A stretch of DNA of 64,000 nucleotides from positions 32,588,201-32,652,200 of the forward strand of contig CM053802.1 of the NCBI GenBank assembly GCA_028671895.1. Direction: 5' to 3'. Source of the DNA: Oenanthe sinensis (Eukaryota > Streptophyta > Magnoliopsida > Apiales > Apiaceae). Below are positions 42,639 through 53,765 of this stretch, piece by piece (the first letter of the stretch is position 1; each line of letters opens with the position of its first letter). The position numbers and the translations under genes were made by a program. The notes beneath the pieces are model-generated. The model was not told the origin of the DNA. It ran no database searches and saw only the letters and a program-made list of their open reading frames with translations.

Positions 42639-44181
42639 TGTTAGTAATTGTGCTCTAGAGACAATACTTTTTATATTTTAAGGAAAATATAAATTATTAA
42701 GGATTATGTTTTATTGATTATTATTTATTTATTATGTTTTATTTACTGCGTAATAAATTGAAAGCATAATAAATGTCCTTGGAATTTTGATACGTATTAT
42801 ATATCTTTAAGTATGTGACTTAAAAATGAGATTATATGAATAGTATCTTATTCCTAAAATTCCCTAGTCGAGTATTATTATTTAAGGACAATAATAATGC
42901 ACAAAGACTAGTATGTTTCTTGATAGATGACCACATCTCATTGGTCATAGGTATGGGGATACTAAAGTCAAGAACATAAGTGCATGTATCAATGCATGAC
43001 ACTGGAATGACCCGCCGTGAGATTCTACATGTTAAGTAAGTGTCATAAGTAATTCTCACTGTGATAATGGTGTAATGATCCTTAGACCTGAAATCATTAT
43101 ATTTCTATACGAGAATTAATATACTTTGATTACATTAAAAGTTACCTTTGACCGGGTGATGATAAAAGTGGACATTGGTTATATTATGAATCGTATGAGA
43201 AATATGAATGATCTAGATGGGATTTAATCCTCCTAATTTTAGGAGTGATATTATTGGCCTCTTGTTTGAGTGAGACTATGAAATGCACGGCCGTGCTCAA
43301 ATGTTGATTTGATTTTAATAGTCTACTCATCGATCAAGAAAATAAAGATTAAATTATGAAGAGGATGACACGAGACATGCCTTGAGTTTAATCTATAATA
43401 TCAAGATTAAAGGGATTATATTACATGGAACATTATTCACGAAAGGCTTAATCGAATCACCGATTTATTATTATTACTTGGGTAGCAATGATGTATTACT
43501 AGATGCCGCTCATTGTTTACAATTTTAATTAGATATTAAAATTGTTGCCAACGTAATAATAACCTACAGGGTCACACACAAAGAACACTTGAAGGAGAAA
43601 TAATTTAAATTATGAATTTAAATTAAATAAGTAATTTATTTTATTTATGATATTAATTAAGTATGACTTAATTAATTATATAAATAGAATAAATGAATTA
43701 CTTAAACTAATTCCAAAATTAATAATTAATTAATTAAGTGAGACTTAATTAAATAATTTAGAATTTTGGATTAGTATTAATTATAATTGGATTATAATTA
43801 GAAAACTTATTCCTCTATCTATATAATCTCTTTATGGGCTGATTTAATAAGAGAGAGATTTTACAAAAACCCTAGCCGTTCTGAGAGAGGAGGAAGATAG
43901 AGAGAGAAGAAGTTTTCGGGTGCTAGTACACATCAATCCTTCATGAAAAGTGTTCGTGTGGATACCGTAGAGCGTAGATCGCGAGAGCGAGATACGTGGT
44001 GATTAAACAAGCTTTGGACCTCCATTAATCTTCCATTAATGAACTGTTAAAGCTTCTAAAGGTATTTATTCTTTATCTCCGAATTAAATCTTTTGTTTTC
44101 GCATGGATCCTGCGGAGGGTTTCGCTATTTTGATTTATTTTTCGCGTTTATTCTGCTGCGTTTGTGTCATGAAACCCTACA
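42639..44181 (+). repeat. Copia 5' LTR (about 1,543 bp)
   Basis: Begins TGTTAGTAATTG and ends ...AACCCTACA one base before a PBS-like site. It is AT-rich, with strong inverted repeats at 43628-43705 and 43706-43775 and a TATA-like CTATCTATATAATC near 43815. The 3' partner LTR is outside the window, so the ends rest on the TG/CA rule, the PBS and the viral junction. Confidence 0.75.
43628..43775. repeat. Two adjacent inverted repeats inside the copia LTR
   Basis: 43628-43648 pairs imperfectly with 43681-43705, with an inner palindrome around TTAATTAAGTATGACTTAAT. 43706-43739 (ACTAATTCCAAAATTAATAA...) pairs with 43743-43775 (...AGAATTTTGGATTAGT). Both would form AT-rich hairpins in the single strand. 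Confidence 0.75.
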
Positions 44182-44182
44182 A

Positions 44183-44194
44183 TGGCATTAGAGC
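44183..44194 (+). promoter_or_regulatory. Copia primer binding site (degraded)
   Basis: TGGCATTAGAGC, differing from the tRNA-Met complement TGGTATCAGAGC at two positions, one base after the LTR end. This fits a decayed tRNA-Met PBS. Confidence 0.7.
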
Positions 44195-46360
44195 TACTTG
44201 CGAAACGTTTTAATTCGGTTATGTGCTTAACAGTTTTTGATATATAAGCATGTATGCGATCTATCATGATTCTATATTGATATAATATGTATATGTTTAT
44301 ATATATTATGAATATATGATATTCATATGATGTATAATCATGTGATGATTATGTGTGTTGATGTATGTATATGATACATGTTTGTTCTTATTATGGGAAT
44401 CGTATTCGATACGAATTCTGAAACGGCTGCCGTAGATTTTTTGAAATCTGTGTCTAATGTCCGATTTTTGCAAACGATATATGTTTTCTGACTGAAATCG
44501 GGTCACTGAGCAATACTGACTTTGTCAGCTTTGCGTATGTTAGCCATTAGATGTCGTTACAGCCCCCAAAACGGTGATTTATTATTTTCTAGAAATTATT
44601 TAATTTTCTAAAATTTTTGAATATATGTATGTATATATTATGAATATATGATATTCATGTGATGTATAATCATATGATGATTGTATGTATATATGATATA
44701 TGCTTGTTCTTGTTATGAGAATTGTATATGATACGATTTCTGAAACACCGTCAGATTTGGAGAAATCTGACTGCTGTATCCGGTTTTCGTAAACGATATG
44801 TGTTTTCTGACTGGAATCGGGCCAATGAACAAAACTGATAGCTATGCTATCACCGACGGGTCTGTAAGGCGTTTGACGTCGTTAAGGGCCTCTAAATAGC
44901 GATTTATTGTCTTCAGAAATCTGTTTTAAATTTTCTGAAATTTCGAAATTTGTTATATATGATTATATGATATGATTGTATAATATGAGATATATTATAT
45001 GTGTTATATGATAGCATGGTGGATGGTTATGGCCTAAAGACCCATAGGATAGTGGTTTTGATTTATGGTTTTGGTTTCTAAATACGACTTGCATGTCGTT
45101 TATTCATTGTAATTTAATTATCTCGAATGTAACTCGAGTTCTTCTTGTAATTTCATTAGAATAGTTTTATTTTTATTATTCAATGTAATTATCAATGAAG
45201 ACTTGCAAGCAAGGAGGCGATCCAAAATGGGATGATGGAGCAATGAAGAAAGAAGACATATAATAGATAGTATTTTTAAAACCACCATAGACTGACCTTG
45301 ATATTTCCATTAGCTTGGAAATATCATATAGGATGGGGCTATAACCAAACACGTTTAATTTACGCACATTACATATATGTATATGATTGCATGTATTGGT
45401 ATGTATGCGTAGATATAATTGAGATGCATGCTTAATATTGATTAATCATGTATGTATTAGATACGACACCCATGCCATGTTTGCTTAAACAAGATAAAAT
45501 CTGTAACGATTCAAGATTTTAAAATTAACAAACGATCATGAGATTCTTGTGTTTATGAAATATGGATTTTTAAAACACGGAATTAAATATGGATTTTTGA
45601 TATCTATAATTGGGATTTTCTGACAAAAGCGGATATGCGTATTCGTAAGGCTGATGGGTTTTAAGTGTGACCATTGGTATCCTCCATCTACCTGGGAAAT
45701 GAATAATTTAAGATGTCGATTTGAAATATTTGGTTCAAGGAAAAATTGAGGATCTCTTTATGATGTGATCATGATCGTTATAAATTTTCTAAAACCCCTT
45801 AACAAAATATTAAGTTTTACTCGGATGCTTTCCAATGAATGAACACTCATCGAATCCTAGATCGATAAGGGGAAGGACTGTCAGTGGCAGGGGACTCCTA
45901 TCTATCGTGGTGAGATGCGACGAATATAAACAGTTATATTCGGCCGTTGTATCATTGGGTCTAACTTAACTGAGTCGTCATAATAAGTGAAAATAAACGG
46001 TTATATTCAACTATTATGAACTTAGAAGCATAGAGTTTGGTTAAAAGTCTATTAGATAGATAAGATCAATCGTTGTTCACCAAACTATCCAAGAATTATA
46101 TATGATATAATTGGTAACTGTTGTCTACCTAAATAATCATTTTCTAAGGACTTCCAGTGGTTGACTTAGGACATGACGAAATATGGATCTTGGCTCACTA
46201 GAAAGAATTATGGGATATACTTTCCAAATTAATAGTAAGGGCTATTAGTTTGATAAAAATAGTGGGAGGTATATGATGATATACCATAATCACTTAAACA
46301 TAATTAATATTAAATTTGCAATCTAGTTTATTTTATGCACTTTAATATTGTAGATATCAA
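44195..46360 (+). other. Copia leader, with a 330-bp imperfect tandem duplication
   Basis: 2.2 kb without a convincing gene. 44285-44945 holds two diverged copies of a unit of about 334 bp: GAATATATGATATTCATRTG at about 44307 and 44641, then TGTTCTTRTTATG, GAAATCTG, TTTTCTGACTGRAATCGGG and GATTTATT in the same order. The rest (44946-46360) is AT-rich and I recognise nothing in it. Confidence 0.7.
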
Positions 46361-47130
46361 ATGATAAACACAAACAACTTCTCTATGCGATCAGTTCTTG
46401 AGAAGGACAAGTTGACGAGAATATATTTCCTTGACTGACATAGGAGCTTGAGGATCGTCCTCGGGCACCACGATATTAGTCAAATCTCTTCCCTTGCTCT
46501 TAAAGTTGAGAATGTAACATGTGCAAATCATAGTGCTTATTGGAAGCAAATTGATGTTGCGACTGATGTTTCATGTCTCATGCTCGCAAATATATGTTCT
46601 GAGCTTAAGAAGCAATACAAGCATATAGATGCTTATGAAACGATTGAGCACAAGATATATTTGAAAGGGCACTATACACTTACAAGTAGGGAGAGTGAGA
46701 CCCGGTTACACCACATGTTCTAAAGATTATAGGGTATAATGAATACCATTGATATTTTGGGTTTCCAGATTGGTCTGGAGATAGTTAGATTTGATCTTAC
46801 AATCTCTGGACAAATATTATTCTTATTTTGTTATGAACAATAAAGTGAATAAGATTTGTAAAACACCCATTGAGTTGCTAAGCATGTTGAGAACTGCTGA
46901 AAGTAATATGATAAATGCATGAACTACTACTATATTGATGGTAAACATAGGGAATGCAAAAGGGAAAGGAAAATGGAAAGGCAAGGATAAGATTTGATCT
47001 AGTTCCGTTGTCAAACCAAAGTCCAATCCCTAAAGCAGACTCTAAAGTCTGAATGAGGTGTTGATAAAGAAGACGATTGTCACTTCTGTGGAAAGTTGGG
47101 AGACTGGAAATTAAACTGTCATGCTTAATT
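46361..47130 (+). pseudogene. Copia gag, decayed
   Basis: Starts ATG 46361. The segment SMRSVLEKDKLT followed by FLD and LRIVLGHH matches the N-terminus common in plant copia Gag proteins. TGA at 46436-46438 replaces the usual Trp codon. Open pieces follow with Gag-like content (LANICSELKKQYKHIDAYETI), with further stops and frameshifts. A zinc-knuckle remnant CHFCGKLGDWKLNC at 47078-47119 has Asp where the zinc-binding His should be. Confidence 0.8.
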
Positions 47131-47149
47131 GGAAGATCGGAAGATGATG

Positions 47150-48499
47150 ATCAATAAGGGTCAAGCTTAAGGTATCGGGTTGGAATTGGAGTAAAGATAG
47201 TTGCTCTGGTTCGAGGAACTCGTTACTTAATTTTTGGCCTATAAGGAAAATTTAGAACTTAATAATTGTTATAGCGTGCTTGCAATTGGCAGAGACATTA
47301 TTTCAGTTTCTTGTTTGGACAAGAAAGGCTTTTTCATTTTATAACAATAGTTGTTTATCCTATTTTGATGATGAGCCTTATAATGTTGCACATCTAATTA
47401 ACAATTCATATGTTCTAAAGTGACTCAAATCAAATATTACCTTTGGCACTGTCGCTGAGGCCATATTAATGAGAAACGCATTTCCAGAATACATAAGGAT
47501 GCATTCATGGATAAGTTTGATTATGATCATACCAAAGGATACGAATCTTGGTTTATTTGGTAAAGTGACTAAAGCTCCTTTTACCGGACATGGTGAAGGG
47601 ATCATTGAATGGGTATGACTTATACATAGTGATGTATGTGGTCATATGTGTACGATGACAAAAGGTAGATTTTATTAACTTCATAAAATTTACTAATTAT
47701 TTTAGTAGATACGGATATATGTATCTTTTGAAGAACTAATCCGAATCATTTGAAAAGTTCAAAGACTATAAAGATGAAGTAGAAAATATCAAAGAAAAGT
47801 TTTTTTGATAGGAGAGATCACACCTTGTTGGACATGGTGCGATCAATGTTGAGTCAATGAATCTTCCAATTAGTTTCTGGGGTTGCACCCTGGAAACGGC
47901 TCCACATACACTTAACTGTGTTCCTACTAAATTGGTTCAAAAGACTCCTTATGAGATATGGACTGAGCAACGTCACAGCATGTCATTTATAAAATTTTGG
48001 GGATGTGAAGCGTTTGTGAAACGTCTAATCTCTGACAAGCTAGGACCAAAATCAGAAAAATGTAATTTTGTGGAATACCCAACTGAAACAATGGGTTATT
48101 CTTTCTATAATCCTTCCGAGAACAAAGTGTTTGTTGCTCGAACTGCTGAGAGACAGTGGGAGGATAATAGATCTCAATGAAGTTTGAGACCCACATGATA
48201 ACGTTGAACCAGTGGAGGAACCTGAGTAGAATGTACAAGAAAAATAATACTGCTCAAGAAACACAAGTGTTCGTAGGTTTAGTAGGATTCGCCATGAGCC
48301 CGAGAGATAATATGGATTTCTCTTGACTCAAGATGGTGATGTGATGCTTGTGGATGAAGATGAGCCTCTCACCTACCTAGATACTATAAACACTCCAGAT
48401 TCTAAGAGATGGCTGGATGCCATTAAATCTGAGATGGAATCCATGTATACTAATCAAGTATGGACTTTGGTTGATCCACCTGAAGGGGTAAAACCTATA
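47150..48499 (+). pseudogene. Copia pol: protease remnant, integrase, start of RT (decayed)
   Basis: A GAG-pre-integrase-like remnant (DIISVSCLDKKGFF) lies near 47290. Integrase follows, with LLDMVRSM near 47828 and an open stretch 47857-48180 containing LPISFWG, NCVPTKLVQKTPYEIW and FWGCEAFVKRL. RT begins at 48323-48499 (RWLDAIKSEMESMYTNQVWT...EGVKPI) and is cut by the chromovirus LTR exactly after the KPI codons. Several frames are needed to read it, and catalytic motifs of the integrase core are not clearly preserved. Confidence 0.85.
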
Positions 48500-51400
48500 T
48501 GTAACGATCGAGGTAATTAAATCTATTTGAATAATATGAGGTATATGATTTATGTGTTTTAATGTGTTAAGATATGATATGTGGTGATTTTATATGTCTG
48601 GTTGACTGTCTGTTTGACTGTATTATGCTTAAGTGATTTAATTCAGTGATTAATTGATTTTTCATGCTTAATTGAGTAACTGTTTGATTTTTATAAATTT
48701 ATTGGTGTGTCCAATAATTATGAAATTTTATATGTAGTTACTATGTGATTTTAGAGACTTTCTAAAAATGGTGATGTATTTAATTATAGTCCAAGTGATT
48801 TTATATAAATCTTTCATTCCTGTTTTATTCTAGAAATATTACTCTTCTAAATTCCATATTTAATTATTGGAATGCCCAAAAATCATGAAACCTTTTCCAA
48901 AATGTTCCTTATTTATTCTAGGACTTTGGAAAAATAAAAGTTTATTTTATTTGAGCTCAAAATCGTTTTTATGATTTTTCTCCTCTTATTTCCTATTTAT
49001 GCACTAAAACTTCAAAGATTTTTAATTAATTCGTTATTCATCAGAAAAATATTTCAAAAATATGGGGAAGCTTCTAAATTCATGATCTTTATTTTAAAAA
49101 TATAAAACTTATTTTTGTACCTTGTTTCTCTCAAAATTCGAATTATTAAGTGATTTAGATTCAGAAAATAGCAGATGTGAAATTACTGTTTTGCCCTTGT
49201 CATTAACAAAACCACCGCCCACTATCTTTTCTTCTCAGTTGCTCTGTACCATCGACTTGCAGGTTCTAGCTTCTTCTCTCAAGGCGATTTTGCTGTTTCT
49301 CTTGATTCTCGAGTCTATTGCTAGCATTTGTGTTGATTTTTGAGAGTAAACTAACCCTAGATATGTATGCAATCCGTTGTTCTTGAGTTAGAATATATAT
49401 ATATGTATGCCGTGTGTATGTACAAACGGGGTTTGGTCTATACCTGCATGCAAGGGTTAAACTACTCTAATCTTGATACCCAGCACTAGGACGATGCTTG
49501 TTGAGTTGTTAATGAGTGAAAAACGCAGCTTTGGTGTCGAGAATCCGATGATCGGACTTTCCACCGGAGCTTGGCCGCCGGCGATGACTATTACGAGCTG
49601 GCAGGTCAACGGCGATGATGAAATGAGCCGGAACTACCATTTTTATTTATGTTAGACTAGTAATTCTTGATGCATGTCACGGTTTCCATTTTTCCGAGCT
49701 TGTATAGTAAATTTCCGATTGGTACTTGAGGGAATAGCTTTGTTTGTACTAGTATGATAGCAATTAATCTCTTGAATAATTGTTTGGCTGCTGTGAGTTC
49801 AATGTATTGCTAATTGAGAATTTCATGTCAAAATTTTGTATTTTCCGACTAGTGCTTGATTTTTGCCGATTGTGTATTCATATTTTCCGGCAAGAAGTTG
49901 TATGCATTATGCTTAATTATAGTGATTAATAGTTATTTGGATACATATGAGTTTTAAATTGAAAATGTATATGAGTATATGTGTGTTTCGAATTTTGTAT
50001 GCATAAATCAGTAAGAACTTGTTAGAGGCCTATGTCCTGTTTTTGAGTTTAATCCGATGGCAATGAATGGGTACTAATTGCTATGATTTCGTGTACATAG
50101 ATATGCTTGCCTTCGATTTTACCATGAACCTAGCTGCGATATGAAACCAAATTGTGCACAATTCGAACTATATGATTTATTAAGTGGGAATGTGATTGAC
50201 TTGGCTTCGAGTTATAAACTAGTGAATGTTATGTGTGTTTAATTGTAAAATATGAATGACTATTGTGATACTAGTCTAATGAGTACAAGGTGTGTGTGTG
50301 CATTCTAAATGAGAATATGTCAAGTTGCCTAGTTAAATGAATATTTCGAACTATAGAAATATAATGTATTAATTTTTATGTATGTTTGTATGCATTCCTA
50401 CTTGATTGGATGTTTGAATAATTGTTTGGGTCGGTTGTATTCCGACAGGCAGCTTCCAATTACAGAGGAGGTGCTGCCAAAATTTACTAAAACTAAAACG
50501 ACTTTGTAAAATATTATTGGCACACCACTTCTGTATAAGAAAGGCTATCAGTCAGGAATGCTGTGAATGATATAATTGTCTATATGCTACTTGCTTGCCA
50601 GCATAGAAGTGATTATATAACAGAGTATGTCTACAGTGAATTATTATCTGTTAAGGGATTATAATTAACGAAAGGGTAGAATAGTTAGACGTTAATGAGA
50701 ACGTCGAGAGTATATGAGTTACTGAGATAGTATTATTTTTGTGTAGCTACGAAGGATATTGAGGTGAAGGACAAAGGAAAAGCTAAAGTAGAGAGTTAGT
50801 GTCTGGTGTAGGCGATCTACCTGTTCCACAGCTGTAGCATTCCTTATTTGAGGCAAGTAACTACTGCCTAACCTCTTTCAACTTAAACACTGTTTTGTAA
50901 ATTGCTTTATGACCCTGCAATTGTATTATCTTATCTCAACTGTATTACCTTGTTTCAACTGTTTTAAACTATATCATGTCCTACTTTAATTGCTTTATTT
51001 AAACTGCAACCTTATATCGGATTCAATTGCGCTTTAAACTTTTCAATCCCTGAACTGTTATCGACAACTTATAAACTAGTTTTACAAATCTTGAACCAGT
51101 GATCTTGAGCTGTGACTTGTGCTACCACCACTTCTTATCAATAATTGCTTAAACTTAAATCTTAAAAGAACCCTGTTACTTAAGCCTAACTGTTATCCTG
51201 AGTAAATGTTTACATCTGTTTTCAAAAACAACTGTTATACTTATGGATTGACCCTGCACCTTGACTTCATAACTTTAACTTGTTTTAAAATTCCAGTTTA
51301 TGATTTCAACTTACCCTATTACAACAGAGACTTGTTTTGAGATTTACCCTGGTATAAACTTTACCTCTGTCTAATGATCTTTAAAAAGAGATTTAAATAT

Positions 51401-51747
51401 GAAGTCCGACTTTCAAAAAGTCTGTTTCATCAAATGATTTGGTAACTTTAAAAAGAAAGGTTTTGGTTATTATAGGAATTCCGATCAAAATGGTTTCTGC
51501 GGATTCCTATAGGTTGGAGGCGTAAGAGGCCGAGTGACGCCGGTCCAGCACTTTTTATGTGTAGACTATAATGAGATAGTCAATGGCTATAATGAGATAG
51601 CCCAAGGCCAATGGCAATAAGTGCCTTTATGAGTACTCCTTATGTCCAGAGGGACTTTAGTCCGTTATGGGGACTTTACGTGGCTGATCACCCGTATTGT
51701 CTGGCGTTGTGAGAAAACTTCAACCAAAATGATTGTTTTAAACAGAA

Positions 51748-51920
51748 AAGGTCCTAATGAGAGGACAGTTTTACAAATGATTTGAAAAGTAAAGGTCCTA
51801 ATGAAAGGACAATTTTATAGATGATTTTAAAAGCAAGGTCCTAATGAGAGGACAGTTTTATAAAATGTTTTGAAAGAATCAATCCTAAGGAAAGGATAGT
51901 TTTATATAAATGGACTTTGA
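51748..51920 (+). repeat. 44-bp minisatellite in the LTR
   Basis: Four imperfect units starting near 51748, 51792, 51835 and 51880, each with AAGGTCCTAATGAGAGGACA (or close) followed by a TTTTA-rich half. The copy in the next LTR is at 61613-61785. The half-palindromic TCCTAATGAGAGGA could form small hairpins. Confidence 0.8.
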
Positions 51921-52260
51921 AATGATTAGTAATGAATAATGAAATGCCTTGTTATAACCTGTCATACAGCTTCAATTATCAGACATATCTTGGGTTGACC
52001 TTGTTTCAATTGTTATACATTATTTTCCTGTTATCCATCTAACCCTGCAGATTACTCTTATACTTCCACCTGGTTATTACTTTCCAGCTTCTTGTTTATT
52101 CTGTACCAGTTATTGAAATTGTTTAACCCTGCCAGCAGTTTTATAAAAGAAAGTTTTGCGAGAAATGATTACCCTGACTAGTATGTTAATTACAATTTTG
52201 GGACAATGAGGTCCAGTAATGATTTAAAGCATGGTTTTGAGCAAAAGATTTTGTTTAAAT

Positions 52261-52270
52261 TATATATAAG
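52261..52270 (+). promoter_or_regulatory. Chromovirus LTR TATA box
   Basis: TATATATAAG, about 100 nt upstream of the ATG of the leader-gene exon. It predicts a transcript start near 52295, hence an R region that contains that exon and the AATAAA at 52554. The other LTR has the same box at 62126. Confidence 0.6.
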
Positions 52271-52360
52271 CCTGTAGAACTGTTTTCAACCAGTATGGTT
52301 ACTTGCTGAGCTTTTGTAGCTCATCCTTTTATTTTCTAACATCTACAGCTTTTGAGAATC

Positions 52361-53327
52361 ATGGTCCGTATTAAGCAGACTGCTCGGAAGAACATGTCTT
52401 ACATGAACTTTGCTAGGCTGGCTGAGAGGGAACAGGTAGGATCGAGGCAGAGTTGGAAGGAAAAGACTTTGTTTAGTCTTGTACTTTTATTAGTAGATCT
52501 TGAGATGATTCAGGAGTTGTAATATTTTTTTCGTTGTTGTAAATTTAAATATAAATAAATGTAGTAGTGTGCTTGTTTCATACCATTACCTTGAAAGGTC
52601 CAGGCGAGTAGTCGGGGTCATATTTATGCGTATTTTCTATTATTGTTATTTAGGGTGCATGCATATAGAGTGTCAGTGACGTGTCAGTGACGCCCCGATC
52701 TAGACCCCGGGTCGGGAGGGCGCCACAGGTTGGTATCAGAGCTAAGGTTTTGGTCACTGAAACAAGCCAGGGTTAAGTTAAACAAGTAGATCATTTAATA
52801 ACAGAAGAGAGAGTAATGGTAAGATAGGATTAGATATCGAAGAGTAGTATAGATGTTAGGATTTTAACTGTAGATTTAAGATGATCTTATCCCTTTTTGC
52901 TTTACATATTATATTATTGCAGGCTCGTGGTATTGTTTCACAACCACCACCCTCTCCTAGTTCCTCTGATTCTTCTTCTTCGGATTCTGACGATGATGTT
53001 ATAGTCATATCCAGTTCTGAGAGCGAGGAGGAGTTGATTCCTGAGCCCGTTGCTCAGCCTGACCTACCCTCAGGGAGTGCTTGTGCCCCTATTCGCCGTA
53101 GAGTTTATAGGCCAGCTATTACCCGAGGCCAGCTGAGAGTTCCCGAGCATCCTGTCGAGTGGTGGGAGGATCGCATTAGAGCTGTTGAGGAGGAGGGACG
53201 TAGGCAGATTGCGGCTAGGGCATTTCCAGACTATATGGCGGAGCGGGCAGGAGAGTTAACCCGTGTGCTTAGTAGACTGCTGATTGGACTCAGGGCAGCC
53301 AGAGACAGGGATCACAGGGGTGATTAG
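52361..53327 (+). CDS. Candidate spliced leader gene with histone H3-tail-like N-terminus
   Basis: Exon 1, 52361-52435: 25 codons beginning MVRIKQTARK and ending at CAG|GTAGGA. Without splicing the frame stops at 52520-52522 (53 codons). Exon 2, 52923-53327: 134 codons after a pyrimidine-rich tract and TTGCAG; both exons join in phase 0. The 487-bp intron removes the LTR end and the PBS. Residues 2-10 match the H3 tail (A-R-T-K-Q-T-A-R-K) except V for A1 and I for T3. Exon 2 has a Ser/Asp/Glu tract with VIVISSSESEEE, a SUMO-interaction-like motif, then a basic helical region (EWWEDRIRAVEEEGRRQ). I do not recognise the protein. Splicing and translation are inference. The alternative is an unspliced 148-codon frame from ATG 52881. 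Confidence 0.55.
52731..52742 (+). promoter_or_regulatory. Chromovirus primer binding site (tRNA-Met)
   Basis: TGGTATCAGAGC, three bases after the LTR end, complementary to initiator tRNA-Met. Confidence 0.92.
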
Positions 53328-53765
53328 ATGTCAGGATGTTTTGAGTGTTAGAAGGGACATTTGTTAGAGCCCTCTAGCACCCTTGCCAGATGTTATTTCT
53401 GTTTTCTTCCTAGTACTTTTATTCGTGTTTGTACTTTAACTATCTTGCACTTTGGTACCTTTCGTATCTATGTATGTTTGCTTTTCAGTTCCAGTATCTT
53501 TCGATATATCTGTCATTTATTTTTGCGCACATTTGACCATAAATTGTTCCTTACCTTTACCAGTACCTTATTTATACCTGTTGTGCTAACCTGTTTTCGA
53601 TAGAACCTTTATATCCTTGTTGTACAGGCAACTTATGTAGTAATGATGCTACAAGATTGATTTCTAAAGTAGAGTTTTAATGCTCAAATGGTTTTAAAAG
53701 TATTTGAACTGTTCACAATATGATGTAGTGTATTGCTTAATAAGTTGCTTGTTTCCCTATAGTAA
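53328..53765 (+). other. Chromovirus leader spacer before gag
   Basis: 438 bp, T-rich on the plus strand, with no credible gene. It ends in GTTTCCCTATAG|TAAATG, which resembles a second splice acceptor placed 3 bp before the gag ATG. Confidence 0.5.

Larger units (their letters stand above)
42639..48499 (+). mobile_element. Ty1/copia retrotransposon, 5' part, nested in the virus
   Basis: 5' LTR, PBS, long leader, and decayed gag and pol up to the start of the reverse transcriptase. It is interrupted at 48500 by a Ty3/gypsy LTR. The 3' half and 3' LTR are not in the window. Insertion in viral gene IV is shown by the LTR beginning TG right at the break; GAACC (42634-42638) is the predicted target-site duplication. 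Confidence 0.85.
48500..52727 (+). repeat. Chromovirus 5' LTR (4,228 bp)
   Basis: TGTAACGATCGAGG...GGGCGCCACA. Collinear with 58365-62493 at a constant offset of 9,865 bp. It contains about four 44-bp repeats (51748-51920), a 23-bp doublet ATAATGAGATAG (51570-51606), a TATA box TATATATAAG at 52261-52270 and AATAAA at 52554-52559. This implies a U3 of about 3.8 kb and R/U5 within the last 440 bp. I see no intact host gene in it. Confidence 0.93.

Noticed and set aside
46823..48264. Minus-strand frames opposite the copia gag and integrase
   Set aside because: They are antisense shadows of decayed copia coding sequence.
49122..49655. Small frames in the chromovirus LTR (73 and 60 codons), also at 58987-59520
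   Set aside because: The first has no ATG at its start. Both are duplicated only because the LTR is duplicated. A captured host gene fragment is conceivable but I recognise no domain.
52731..52748. tRNA gene at the PBS-like TGGTATCAGAGC sites
   Set aside because: Only the 12-18 nt complement of a tRNA-Met 3' end is present. No cloverleaf can be formed, so these are primer binding sites.
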